This document shows, in pieces, positions 11,501 through 26,500 of a stretch of 64,000 nt of DNA. The translations under genes were made by a program, and so were the position numbers. Under the pieces are notes generated by a model. That model worked only from the letters and a program-made list of their open reading frames with translations, had not been told where the DNA came from and ran no database searches. This stretch comes from MWEH01 sp035409945 (GTDB taxonomy: Bacteria; Bacillota; Clostridia; Christensenellales; DTU072): contig DAONQC010000001.1 in assembly GCA_035409945.1 (NCBI GenBank), positions 248,001 through 312,000 of the forward strand. The letters run 5' to 3'. Position 1 is the first letter of the stretch. Every line of letters begins with the position of its first letter.

Positions 11501-14500
11501 GAATATACAACCGTTAAAGAATCACCATACTGAGTTCCAGTACCATTACTATTAGATATAGTTAAAGCATGCTCTGCGCCATCATATGTCCCAGTATATC
11601 CTGAAAGAGTTACACCCGTAATTGTAGCTGGACTTATAGTTAAAACTGCCGTATCTTCCCAAACATTATAGTTTTTACCCGCATTGATAACTGCTTTTAG
11701 ATTATATGTCCCTGCATTAACTGCCCCACTAAATTTATCGTACCTTTGCTGTCCTTCGTGTTCGCTTGGGTTATATGCGACTCCAACACCATTAATTATT
11801 ACAAAGCTTCCTGCGGCAGCTTGCACATAGTAATAAATTACAGATGTGTCTGTTGCGAGTAACGATATAGCTGTTGTATTAGGATTACTTCCATCAATAG
11901 GTACATATGCACTAGTATCGGGTTGCGTCGAATCTGTGCCAGCACTAATATACTTAGCTGTTTTATCAAACACAACTGAACTATCGTTTAGATATCTAAC
12001 TATCGTTGCTTTTGCCATCGTTAATGATTTTTGTATGTCAGTTACATCATAGTTAGTATTCCAACCACTGGCTGTAGCCGTATAGAAGCCCGCATCCTTA
12101 AACGTAGATGAACTTACATATGTACCACCAACTGTTTCAGAATACGTATAATTAATGAGTAAGCTTGCTGTGGTCCCGCCATCTCCTGCAAGCAATGTGT
12201 AAGTAGCAGATATGCTTGCCTTTTGGTCGGAGCCATTATATGTGTATAGCACTAGCCCCGTCCATTGCGCAGTAGTTTGATACTTATTTATGGTCAGTAC
12301 GCTTGTTAAAACAACATTGTTATAGTTAGCGTTACTCAGTGTTGCTTGTAAATAATATATGCCTACATTCTTTTGACCAACAAAGTTATTGGGATATAAG
12401 CCATCATCTACTGTTCCATATTTGTATATAATAGTCGCACTATCTGATGTATATGATTGATTTGTAGATGGCACAATAGCAATAGTAGTAGTTTGTGAAG
12501 TGCTTAACGAACTTACATTGGTTGCTACAACATTTAAGTAATGAGTGTAGCTATCATATGTCAAAGTAGCATTGTTGTAATAAAAAGCGCCAGCCAAATC
12601 TGATGGGTTCCACATAGTGGCTTTAGCTATATTTAGTGCTGTCGATATATTAAGTGCGTTATAGTTGCTGTCATATCCAGCACTACTACTAGCGTTGACA
12701 TATGCATAAACTGTATATTGACCTGCATTTTTTGCACCATTATCTATACCAGTGTTAGGAGTTGTGGAGTAATAAACTGGTACCGTTTCATTAAATTGAG
12801 TTAAATTAGTAGAAATTGTAACTAACTTATTTGTCCCATCATAAACTTGATCTCCACCACCTACTAAAGAAATGTTTGTAATATCAGCTTTCTTTATCGT
12901 AACCGTAGCCTGTTTTGTTGTATTGATATAATTGCCTACACAACTAGCATCACCGCTTATAACTGCTTTAACATAGTAGACACCAGCATTTTTAATTATA
13001 TTGTTGTTAAATGCATTCCATTCGCTTTGCCCTGCACTAAATCCATCTGCATGCTGAGTATATGTATATGCAACCTTACCTGAATCAGAGCCCAGTAGTG
13101 TTACATCGGTAACAGCATTATAACTAACTTCAAATTCTACAGTAGAAACACCAACACTTCTATAGGTTTTATTATAAGTAGCTTCATAGCCATACATGTA
13201 CAAGCTGATGTCGGAATCTTGTAAATTCTTCTTATTTATGACCAATGTTGCAGTTAGATTTTGAGTAATATAGTTTGGATCTTCTACTGTCAATTGGATG
13301 TAATAAGTATTTGCGTTTTTCACACCGTTAAATACATTTGGATAGTTACCGGACTCAAATCCATACTTGTACTGTAGTGTTACTGTATCACCGGCGAACT
13401 CTCCATCAAGTACCACTCCAGATGGTTTAATAGTTAAACTAGTTACTTGCGAAGTTCCAACTGCACTAGCATCGCCAGAATTTGAATTGTTTACATTAAG
13501 GAATCTGTTGAGAGCATTATATGTTACAGTAGCGCCATTGAATGCGATACTAGTACCATCCGTGTTAACTGCAACTGCTCTATTTATTTTCAAAGTTGCT
13601 GTTTTAGTCGCTATAGCAAAGTTCGTATTGACAGCACTACTAATGTCACTTCCCACTCTAACAGTTGCTGTGGCAACTACAGTATAAGTACCTGCATTTG
13701 TTGCTGAATTCCCATTTACACCATTTATCGTATATGTTAAGTGAATAGTGTGTCCAAGCGTGGTAACTAAAGCATCCGATGCAGTTGCTGTAATTGCATA
13801 TGGCTTTCCTTTATATGTGACCTCCAAATCTGAAGCAGTTACCGTTTCAATAAGTTTTTGCTGTATAGTCAATGTTGCTTGTGTACTGAATGCATTATAA
13901 TTATCAGTAGCATTTATGGTTGCCTTAACAGTAAAGTATGAAGGCGCATTTGAGTGTATGTGTACATATTTTGCACTATTCCCAGATGTTTCCGAACCAC
14001 CAAGTGGCGTAATGGTATATATTATGGTTACACTATCTCCTAGCTGGGTTTGTGTAGCATAAGATGACTCTACAACGGATCTGTCTGCTTGTCCGCTTAC
14101 ACTTAAAGTTATAGGATGGTCATTATCGTCATAAACAACGGACACATTCTTTAACGATATGTTAGTAATGTTTGTTTTTACTATTGCCCAATCGAAATAT
14201 AAATCTGTTGCGGTGGTAATTGTATAGTTAGTGTTACTTAAACTTTCTATTTCAGCTCTATACACCCCAGCATTAGTTGCAACGTTTGCATATGTTCTTT
14301 CCACACTACCGGCATCTATTACAGTTCCAGTAGATTTGTAAGTGATGGTCACCGTATCCTGCACTCCATCTTGGCTTTTTAAGTTAGTTATATTTGCAAT
14401 TACTTGTCTTTGGGTCTTGTTATAAACATAACTACTATTTCCAGTCCAAGAAACTGTAGCCACTAGTGGACTGATATCCCAGTTTTGAGACAATCCAGTT

Positions 14501-17500
14501 GTAGGTAAGGCATAGTTTGTAGCTTTTACACCAGATAGCCCAGTTAAAATTGATACATAACTACCTGCGTTTCTCTCACTATCAATCTTAATTCTTCCAG
14601 TTCCGCCTACGCCGTCGGTAGGAATTCCCGATGTATCATACGTAAAGCCAACATCAGATGTATCAGCTGCTAGCACTCCTGTAATAGTTGCGTGAACTGT
14701 CTTAATAGTTCCGTCATATGTAAATAAAGTTGTTACCCCACTCCAGCTTACAGTCACTAATTTAGGAACAATTTCGAAAGAGGAAGAGGAGTTTTCTGGT
14801 AGTTTATAGTTGGTATTTGTTACGCCCGTTATCGTACGTGCATATTCTCCTACATTAATTGCTTTCAGTTCATATGTTGTACTGTTACTAATTTGTGTTA
14901 AGCCATTTAAGTCGTCATCTGTAGGTGTGCCTGTTAATGAATAATTTAACATTACCGTGTCAGTTCCTACAATACCCGTCACTACAAGAGATATACCATG
15001 CTTATTTCCATCATATTCGGCTTTGTTTGAACTATCAAGGCTGATGCGACCCCACGTAAATGTTAATTCTTTCTGAGTTATGGTTAATATTGCAGAAAGT
15101 GGACTATCAGAGGTTATAGGATTATAGTTTGCTCCAGCGTCAACAGTAGCCTTAACGGTGTAGTATGACTGTACCCCTCCGCTTATATGTACATTTGTTG
15201 CACTATTTCCTGTAACAGTGCTGCCACCAAAAGGAGTTATTGTGTATGTAGGTGTAGCAGCATCTCCATACTGAGTAACAGTAGAACTAACAACTATACT
15301 ATGGCTATTTCCGTCATAAACTACTGTCTTGTTACTTAACTGAATATTAGTTATATCTGCTTTATTAATCTGCCACTCTCTATTCTTATCAGCATCCGCT
15401 ACTCCATCAAGTGTGTAGTTGGAGTTATCAACACCAATTACCGTTGCCCTGTACAAGCCAGCATTAATTGCAGAATAAAGCTGATTTCTACCATTCACAA
15501 GTAAACCATCATTTCTCAAAGTTAAAACAACAGTATCTCCACCTGCATTCGACACGGTAGCTTGTATAGTTTTTGCAAAACTATCGTATGTATATGTAAG
15601 TGTTGTGGTCCAGGATATAGTTACTGTCAGTGGAACTATCTCCCAATCTTTAATAAGTCCAGTAGTTGGCAGTTTGTAGTTACTACTATCGGCGCCAGTA
15701 AGACCGGTAATTTTAGAGCGATAATTTCCAGCATTAGTTGCTTTTGTTTGTAATTTGCGAGTATCTTCTACCGCTTCACTATTATCATAGTCTAGAGAAA
15801 CAGTATCACCACTCTCTATTGAAGTTGCGGTAAATGTGGCTTCGACCGTTTTTTGGGTTCTATCATATGTAAATGGAGTTGTATAGGCAAATGATACTCC
15901 TACTTCTTTCCGTAAGATGGTAAATGTCCGAGATGTGTTGATCAATGGTAAGCTATAGTTATTATTCGCATTACCTACCGCAGTTATGCTAATTAGGTAT
16001 CCAGCATCATCAGCTTTAACTGCAGTGAAATTATAGTTAGTGCTATTACTGATTGATGAGCCACTCGTTAAATTAGATGTAACATTAACTGGTACGCTAT
16101 AACTTAATGTTACCGTATCACCGGCGATTATACCTGTTACCACAAGTGTCTTGCCATATGCTGTCTTATCATATGTCTTAACTAGAACAGTGTCAGTAGA
16201 ACCACCATAATCAACCCAACTAAATGTAAGTGCTTTTGGTGTTATTTCCCAAGACGCTGTGGTAGTTGCTGGCAACTGATAATTTCCTACACTACTACCT
16301 TGAATCCCATCTACTTTAGCGGTATACGATCCTGTATTTGTTGCTTTGTTTTTATATGTTGCATCATTTGTATATGTTAGGCTTATACTATCTCCAGAAA
16401 CTAAATTAGTAATAGTAGCAGTAACTGTTTGCTCTGAACCATTGTACACCAAAGAGAGCGAACTCCAACTCAAAGTTATTACTCTCTTATTTATCGTAAA
16501 GCCTTGTGTCAGTGAAGAACTTAAATAATAGTTTGTTTCAGTAACCACCACTCCAGTCACCTGAACTTGATAAGTATTAGCATTTTTCGCAGTTGCTGAA
16601 TATGAAGCAGCACCTGATGATGTAACAGTTACACCGTCAGAAACTACAAATGTAAATTGTGGATTATCACCTGTACAAATCCCTGTCACGGCAATCTGCA
16701 CACCATGATTATTACCATCATAATCAAAGATGTAATTAGTAGGTGCAGATGCATTAGTAGAAGTTGCTGAAAGTGATAGCGCCTTCTTGGTAATAGACCA
16801 AGCTTGTGTTGCGCCGCTTGAAATATTATAGTTTCCACTCTTAGCACCGGTAAGTGTAACTGATGCATTATAATTTCCTGCGTTTGTAGCCTTATTACTT
16901 AATGGTGATAAAGTAACGTCTGTTTGATCTGATGTATACACTAAATTGTCAGTATCAGAAGCGGCTCCTACACCATAACTTGGAGTAATAGTTCTCTCCT
17001 GCTTCGAGTATACTACAGAGAAACTCGTCCAACCACCTAGTCCATCAACTGTCCAAGTTATAGATATGTTCTTTTTGTTGATGGTGAAGGTTGCCGATGT
17101 GGCTGAAAGTGCATAGTTTTTACTAGCAGCAACGTTGGACATACCCGTTATTGAAATTGTATAAGTTCCAACATTAATGGCAGTGAAATTATAGTCACCG
17201 TTAGTGATTTGACTACTTTGTCCAAGACTAAATGTTATTCCTGAAACAGCGAGAGCCCCTTCTATGCTTCCTAACACATATATTTCATCACTAGCCACAA
17301 CTCCTGCTACCGTCAGCTTCTTACCAAAGCTTTGGCTGTTATATATTGCCTCATCATTTACAAGCGAACCAATGTCAGCCCAAGTTAGTGTCAACACTTT
17401 CTTTACTATTGACCAATTCTTAGAAAGATTGCTTGAAGGTAGTTTATAATCAGAACTTGCAGTTCCACTAAGTCCTGTTATTTGAACGGAATAACTACCA

Positions 17501-20500
17501 GCATCACTCGCTTGAACTACACTATCAGTATGAACAACTATTGTAACATTACTAATATCGGCAGTTACTACATTACCTAATGAGGGCTGGAATGAGTGCT
17601 CACTTCCATCATATGTATATGAAGATTGTGCTGGCCAGTTTATAGTTACTTCTCTTGCTGTAATCGTCCCGCTCTCTGTGTTAATGATAGTGTCATCTAA
17701 ATCTAGTCTAAAGTAACAGCTTTCATTAGCTACATAGTAAGTTACACCTACAGTAGTTCCATCAGAACCGTCTCCAACAAAACTACAAGTAGCAGCATCT
17801 ACAAAAGTAGCTGCTTTTTCAGAGGTTAATGTCCCTACTTCGAATAACAAATCAACATCAGAATAAAATTTAACATTAGAACTAATGCGTCCAGTGTATG
17901 TCCCTGTGTACGCAAACCCTGTTACAGCCTGAGTATGTATTCTATAATTAGGCGCATCCACACCAGACAATATAAATGTTATAGTATCTGCACTGTTTAC
18001 ATGAATGCTGTTAAAAGTAGCACTTATGGTAACAGATGTTCCAGTTATTGGTTTGCCGTCGTCATACAAGGAAGAAGCTGCGGCAACATACGACGGTGCT
18101 GTCCAGCCCGTGTATGTATTGTTACCGTCATAAACTTTGGTAAGAGTTCCAAGTAAAGCCTGGGTATTGAGTTCGATAACCTTAGGTAATATTTCTAGTG
18201 TATAAGTTACAGTACTATAGGTTCCATTAGCAGTATCACAGTCTGAACTACCGCCGATACCGGTTGTCATATCATAGAAGTCTATTCTATACCTACCTGC
18301 TTTAGCAATACCATTTGCCTTGTAATTAACATAACTCATGGTATATGGATCTGCATACCCTTCAGTTATCTGGACTATGATATCGCTATCCTGAATACCT
18401 GTATATGCCGGCGTATCTTTAAAACCTAATGAATCGTATGTTTTACTGAATGATGTCGAAGCACCAGGCGTAAAGCCTGTAAGCAACTGACTTACAGTGA
18501 AGGTTAATACATACTTATTTTTGACAGTAGCTAAAACACCTGAAGTACTTAAGACTGGTAAAGCTTTTGTAACTGTTGTTGTTGATGGGAAATTAGGATA
18601 CTTTAAGTAAGTGCCGCCTGCATCTGTAGTGAAATATGTAGTATCGTTATACCCTTCATCCAAACTATCGAACTCATAGTTGCTAGCTTCGGTCCCAAGT
18701 ATTTCGAGTATTAGCCAGTATTTACCTGCATGTTGTGGACCTGTAGTTGGAATGTCTGCAGTGTTGCTGCTAGGCCATTGGTGAGAACTATGTACTCCTT
18801 TAACATCACTAGTTTTGACATAATAGTCTGTGCCACCATCGTTAAACTTGCTAACCGTACTATTAATGTATTCTACTCCCGTTACTTTAGTCAAAGTATC
18901 CCCTGCGTGTGTATTCAATGTTATATCTGAATAATATGCTGTCCCAGCATCAATATACGCAAATTCAGTTCCATTAAGTCCACAAGTACACAGTCCAAAA
19001 TACTGTCCAGAGTAATAAGTGGGATTTTGATATGCACCTAATCGTATATCTGACGATCCTAAATGAGCGTTCAAAACAGGATCTGTACTTCCGACCACCT
19101 TAAAGTTATGATAGAAGTCGGCGGTAATAAATGAAACCGGATTCCCCCAAGTATGTTCAACACCTGTGCTATATTCTCCAGAGCTTGCTTTATATGTAAA
19201 ATACTCCCACTGTAATGCGCTACCAGCAATTATTCTTGGGTATATCTTAAACGAAAGCGTAGTCGTCTGATCTAAATAGTAGTTCAATCCAGTACCAGTA
19301 GTTAGGTTTGGATTTACTATTACGTAATATAACCCTACATTAATTGGCGCAGTAGCAGTGTATGGCCCTGCTTCAAGTGTTGCATATGTACTAGCGTTAT
19401 ATGTTATGCTATCACTTGTCACTTTATTATTTTCTATAATGCTTATGGTGTATGTTGACCCTAGCCCCACAGTTACACCTTGGTTATTATACCTTACATC
19501 TCCATCTGTATAATCAAGTGAGAAACTAAGCGCCCTCTTTTCAATTTGCCAGTCTTGACTTGTAGAACCTGTTGCACCCGTTAATGTGTAGTTAGCAGAT
19601 TGAGCTCCTGTTAAGCCAGTAATTGTAGAAGTATAACTAGAAGCGTTTGTAGCAAAATATGTTCCACCATGTACAAATGATACTTCATCGCCAGCTACCT
19701 TGTTACCAACTGCAGCTATCATGGTCTTTTCTGTACCATCGTAAGTTACTTTATACTTATTACTTACTGAATCAAACGTAAATCCTGCTGTTTGCCAACT
19801 TATTGTTACAGCAAGTGGAGTAATAGTAAATGATGCAGACAAGTTGCTAGTTGGTAAACTATAGTTATTGGCACTAGTTCCACCTATTCCGTTAATCGTA
19901 AACGAATATGGATTTGTTCTCACATTCTTAGCATAAATGCTGTAGCTGTCACTAGTATCTTTAACTATGTTCGTTGTCCCTGATACTAAGGAAGGATCAA
20001 AAGTTAAAGTTCCTTGTGTAGTAAAGCTCAAAGTAATACTGTCTAAACCAATTAAACCACCTATATCTAAGACTTTTCCATGGTTATTACCATCGTATAC
20101 AACAGAGTCGCTTGTATCTGTACCATAATATGACCAGCTAAATGAAATCTCTTTTCTCATTATCTCAAATGAGCTAGTCAGCACACTTGCTACTGTTAAG
20201 GTATAGTTTGCGCTTGCATCTGATGCAGTGGTGCTAATGCCAGTGATTTTTACGCTATAATAATTTGGTGATTTTAATTCTGATGCATTTTTCCCTTTGA
20301 AATTGAAGGATTGCGATGTACTGCTTGCTGTTTTGGTGCCACTTGCTAGATAATCAGCATCTGTATCTAGATACCCCGAATTGTTTTCATAGTTGAGAGT
20401 AATAGTATCTCCAGTCACTAGTCCGGTAATTGTTCCCTTTACACCAAGTAAACTACCAGAATATGTATACCTATATTTACCGCCGGTAAATGTTGAACCA

Positions 20501-23500
20501 GTATCTGAAGCCTGCCAGGATAAGGTTACCTCTCTCTTAGCAATATTCCAACCCTGAGTTAAAGTTACGCCTTGTGTAGTATAATTGTTTGCGGAAGCCC
20601 CCGAAAGAACATTAGTTATGCTTGCTGTGTAAGAACCTGCATTAGTAGCAGAATGCACTGAGGTGGCAGCCCAAGATACATTAACAGTATCACCATCAAC
20701 TTTGTTTTGTATGGTTGGTAATGAAAGTGTATGTACAGTTCCGTCATATGTAAAACTAAGGGTTCCCCAAGTTAGTACAATTTGTCTTCTCGCAATAGTA
20801 AAGGTTCCAGTTGTACTGCTTATTGTATAGTTACAATCAGCTCCTGCGCTAGAGTTGCCATTAGAGTCGTAGACACCTGTTATAGCTACAGCATATGGAG
20901 TTAATGTATTGCTAACATAATACGCATTAATAGCACTAAATGCATAACTTGTATTGGAAGAAAGATGGCTAGCAGTAGTAAATCCTTGACTGGTAAAAGT
21001 ACCCGTAAATGATGTAATCAGCCTAATGCTATCACTATTTGCAATCCCCGTTACATTAGCACTGATTCCTTGTTCTGCACCCGAGTATGTATAGGCGCTA
21101 CCAGACCCTGTCCAAGTAACAGTTATAGTTGCTTTGTTTATAACCCAATTTGTTAAAGTGTCTGTTCCTACAACCACATAGTTTGCACTAACACCAGTAG
21201 TCTTCGTCTTTGCTTTAGATGTGTATGTGCCAGCATTTTTCTGAATATTCAAATGGGTACCAGAGGAATATTCAAACTCAACACTTGATGCATCTGCGTT
21301 ATAAACAAGCTTATCTGAGTCTGTAGTCGCTCCAGCAGCAAAACCTGCGGTCACCACCTTATTGGTATTATCGTATGTAAACGCTGAATATGCAGTATTT
21401 GTGCCACCATAAGTCCAAACTCCCTTAAACCAATTAGTAAGCAAGTTAATTTCTTTCTTGTTTATGGTAAAGCCAAAAGTTCTCACACTGTCTGGATGAA
21501 TCTCATAGTTTACACAGTCGGCACCCGATAGCGTTGTGGACACCGTAACCTGATATGACCCAGCATTTTTCGCCTTGAAATTATATGCTGTGCTATTTGC
21601 TATTTCTGTGACACCACTTGTTATATCTTGTGTTGTTAACGGAGTTAAAATATTGAGGTTAAATATGACCTTATCTGTACCATATATGCCAGAAACTGTT
21701 AGTGTTATTCCTTGTTCTGTTGTGTTATATATGTGTGGATTAGAGCCGACATGTGCCCAAGTTAAATTGATTTTACGTTTTCCAATTACCCACTCAAATG
21801 AATCTTCTGAAGTGTCTATTGTATAGTTTGAATTTCCATCTACCGTAATACTTTCAATTGCATATGTTCCATATAGTGTAGCTCTAAACTGAACTATTGT
21901 CGAAGTTGAACCAGCATTATTTGTTATCTTAAATGTAGGTGGTATTGTTGAACCTGAAGTAACCGTTACGCTTCCACCAGATGTAGCGGTAGCAGTTATC
22001 GTATCGGAGCTATCTACTACGCTAGTAGTAACATCAAATGATACACTATCTGCTGAAATTATATTGCCAAGTGTTAGATTAACTCCTTGTGGTCCGCCGT
22101 TATAAATGTTTTGTGCATTACCATTCCATACTATACTTACTTTTCTAGGCACCACTTTCCAAGTGGTAGTTGGATAAGGAGGTACTGTTCCTAAGGTATA
22201 GTTATCATTCCCAAGAGCAGTAAGCGATGTAGAATATGTACCAACATTAGTTTTTCCAGAATCACCAGAGTATGTAAACACAAATGAATCTGTCCCTACT
22301 TTGTTAGTTACTGAAGCTTTTACGCTATGGGCAGTACCGTCATAGGTAACATCTAATAAATCCCAATCTCCAGCGGTAGCACCACTCCAGCTAATTATCG
22401 CTTGTAGTGGTACAATTTCCCAAGATTTAGTTTGAGTACTTGCGGAAACTATGTAATTAGAGCTCGGAGTAGAACTAGTTGTACTTGCTGTTGCGCTATA
22501 TGTTCCTACATTTGTAGCAAGGCGAGTGCCTGTATATGCAAAGCTAACCGTATCACCTGTATACACTCCAGCAGCGGTTGTCCCAGCTGTAACACCTGTA
22601 ATACTAGGAGCTGCCTCTACTCCTTGTGAACTTCCATTGTACGTAAATGGGGTTGTGTATAAATTGGATGTTCCATTTATGTTCCAAACTATTCCAATTT
22701 CTTTAGGATTAATATTCCAGGTTTTTTCCTTATTATCTTCTGGTAGTTTATAGTTGTCGTTAGAAACACCCGTCAACGTAAGCTTATACGCTAAAGTCCT
22801 TGCGTTTTGAACTGTATTATAGTCTTTTGATATTGTTTGCGCCCCCGATGTTTGGTTAGAAATAGTGTCGGTTAATGTTCCAGTATCAGTTGGATAAGAG
22901 GTGGTGATGGTTACAACATCCGCCACTCCACCCGGGTTATATATTCCAGAAATAGTAACACTTACTCCTTGCCCAGCTTTTGAGTATGTGTATACATACG
23001 GAGAAACTCTCATTCCTGCTGTATAAATTTCAGCGTAGCTAACAATTAAGACTGCTTTATCTATAGTAAATGAAGCTGAATTGGCAATTAATGTGTAGTT
23101 ACTATTAGCAATTCCAAGAATATAAACAGTATATGTGTCGGCATTAGTCTTTCTGACCTCATGCACATATGATGTTACAGAACCAGACGTGCTAATAGTA
23201 TACTGTGTACCTGCCCCGGCTTTTACCCCATCGACTCTAGCAGTAATCCCTAAATTATTAGCTGCTGTATCGCTAGCTATTAAGTTAGCTATAGTTACAT
23301 TAATTCCTTGAGCAGTACCATCATATGTAAATGAACCTGAGCTAAATGATAATGTAGCTGTTCGTTTGCTAATTAACCATGTCTTTCTTAATTTTGCAAA
23401 TAACGCATCTTCCGAAGGATCTGCTCCACTAGTATTTACTGGCAATCTATAGTTTCCTAAAGCGTTGTTAGAAAGACCATTTACAATGCTTATGTAGTTA

Positions 23501-26500
23501 TCAGCGTTAATAGCAGATGATTTGTTTTGATAAGTCACATCGTCAATTAGAGTTGTTCCTGTTTCTAGATAATCTAGTGATACTGGATCAGAACCTACTT
23601 TGTTTGAAATCGTTGCTTTGACACTATGAGATGCGCCATCATACACGAAACTCACTGCAGCTTGCCAAGTAAGGTCTACTACTCTAGCATCTATTTGCCA
23701 GTCACCATATAACCCTGATGTTGGTAAAGCATAGTTACTATTTGTATTTACTGCAAATCCAGTAACTAAAGTTCTATATAGACCATAATTTGTAGCAGTT
23801 GATGTTAATTGACGTGACCCTTGAGTCCCAGTACTTTCATATGTAAATGTTGCAGTATCTCCTCCTATGACATTTGTTGCAACTGCACCATATGTTTTTT
23901 GTGTGCCATCATAAGTAAATGTATTTGTCGCATCGAAAGTAATTCCAACTATACGTTTTTGAATATAGAATGTTTGTGATCTTCCTGTAGCAGGTAACTT
24001 ATAGTTTGATGTGGTTGTACTGCTTCTATTTTCGGTATCAATTACTGCAGAGATACCAGTTATGTATGTTCCATAATTTTTACCAGCAAATCCAATAACA
24101 TCTGTAGTGCCTAAGCCATCGCCTGTTATTGTGTAACTTGAATGTTCGGTAGTAAATGTTTCGTCCATAACTTTTTTCGAATCGTTACCTGAATAAGAGA
24201 CTACAAATTTAATTGTCTCCCCACTAACTATACCGCCAACTGTTAAAGTTAACCCTTGAAGAGTTCCATCATACCTATATTCATATGATGAAATTTTACT
24301 TCCAGCAGTAAATTTTTCCGCAAAGGTTAAAGACAGTTCTTTACTCTGTATGGTGTAATCAGCAGTATTTGTATCACTTAAATGATAATCATAATTAATA
24401 CCATCAGTTCCAACTATTGCAACCAGTTTAGCGTTATATGCTGCTGCGTTTTTGATATTTGTCGTTACTGAATCAATTGTATAACTATCAAATGTTATAG
24501 TATAAGTATCTCTTCCACCCGTTGAAGATTGAAGGGTGCCTTGATAAGGTACATTTGTTTTAGTCACTGATGCAAATCCATCTACTATATCAGCTAAAAA
24601 CGATACACTATCACCTGTTAAAAAGTTACTCAAGGTTGCTGTTATACCATGTTTTTGTCCATCATATGTAAACAAATCAGTAGTACCCCAACTTATATGT
24701 ATTAGACATGGAGTAATCTCCCAATTCTTATATATAATCCCAACTGGTATTGCGTAGTTACCTGCATCAGCACCAGTTAGAGTAGTAGATAATCTTGCCG
24801 TATATGTTCCTTTATTTTTTGCACTATGTACATAATCAGGTGCGGAATCATTCCAGGATACATCAACATCATCTGAACCAACTCTATTAGATATCGTTGG
24901 TTTACCTAGGGTTTGCGTGGTAGCATTATATTCAAATACTGAAACACCCCAAGACAATGTTATATTCAACTTATTAATTACCCATGAAAAACTTGCAGGC
25001 AATGTTGCTGTATAATTATCATTGCTGTTAATATCCGTAATTGCAGTTATGGACAATGAATAACTACCAGCATTTTTAGCTGAAAATACATATTGTGTGT
25101 TACTAATTACGGTAGAACTAGTAATACCAACGTTATCCATTGCGGAAGCTGTAATAGTAAATCTAACGGCGGTATCATTTGCAGCTATTCCTGCAACAGT
25201 TACAGTGACGCCCTGATTATTGCCATTATATGTATATGTTGTACTTCCAGTGAAACTAATGGTTATTGTCTTTTTTGCGATTTGCCAAACTTTAGTTCCA
25301 TTAGTGCCTATTTGATAGTTACTGCTAGGTGTTCCTGTTGCCATTTGTACGGTCGTTGTATATGTACCAGCGTTTACTTGAGTATTGTTTACATTGTATG
25401 TGAAACTAATGCTATTTTTATCACTATTGTACACATACCCATCAGTTGCATTAGTTGCACCTGCTACGTATCCTGCCACTATTGTCTTATTCTCATTACT
25501 ATACTCGAATGAACTTGCAGTATATACAGTGCTGGCAGTAGGATTGTCTACATCGTAACTACCAACGTACCATTCTGATATGTTCAATGTCTTTTTGTTA
25601 ATAGTGAATGTCGATTTGCGTACTGCGATATCGGAGTTAACATAATAGTTATCTGCAACAGTACCACCAAGTGTAGCACCTACTTCTATTGAGTATGTAC
25701 CTGCATTTATAGCTGAGAAGAAATAATTTCCATTTGTAAATTTGCGGTTTCCACTAGAAATCTGTGAGCCCAGTAATGAAACTGCTCCAGCAATTGTTAA
25801 GGCAAATTCAATATATCTAGTAGCACTCTCGTCAATTGGAAGTATTCCTGAAACTGCTAATGTTACGCCTTGGCTACTGCTATTGTATGTAAATGGAGAG
25901 TTATTGGTCCAAACTAAACTAATTAGCCTTTTCGTTATATTCCATACTTTCTGCATTGTTCCTGTTGTTGAATAATTGAGTGCTGTTGTAGCATCAAGCG
26001 CAAGAGTTGCGGTATATTCGCCATAATTTTGTGCAAGTAAATCAGCGGTTAAATTAGTATATCCGCTAGCTGATGTTAATGTAAATGATGAGTAACTCCC
26101 ACTAACAGAACCTGTACTACCAGTTACCGATACGTTAAACGCTGCGTCTCCCGTTCCAGTTATGCTGAACACAGGTGTGTCAGAGGATACTATATTTGAT
26201 ATAGTTAGTGTAGGTCCTTGATTATTACCATTGTATTCAATGTTAGAAATTGCAGACCAAGTAACTGTAAGGACTCTCTTGTTTATTATCCATGATTTAC
26301 TTAAGCCCGTTCCTCCAGTCATAGTGTAGTTAGTGTTATCTATACTGCTAACAGAGGTGGAGTAACTACCAGAATTTACCTGGTTCTGGTGACCAGAATA
26401 GGTTATGACTATAACATCAGGACAAGGCTTATTATTAACAGAAGCAATAATGTTATGTTGTTGTTTATCATATGTGACATTAAGTACACCTGATTCTTCA

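Noticed and set aside
25093..25512. A 139-codon plus-strand frame rich in Cys and Ser
   Set aside because: It lies wholly antisense to the MBG array, and its composition (Cys, Ile, Ser) is the mirror image of repeated Ala, Thr and Asn codons. No ribosome binding site or family motif is seen.
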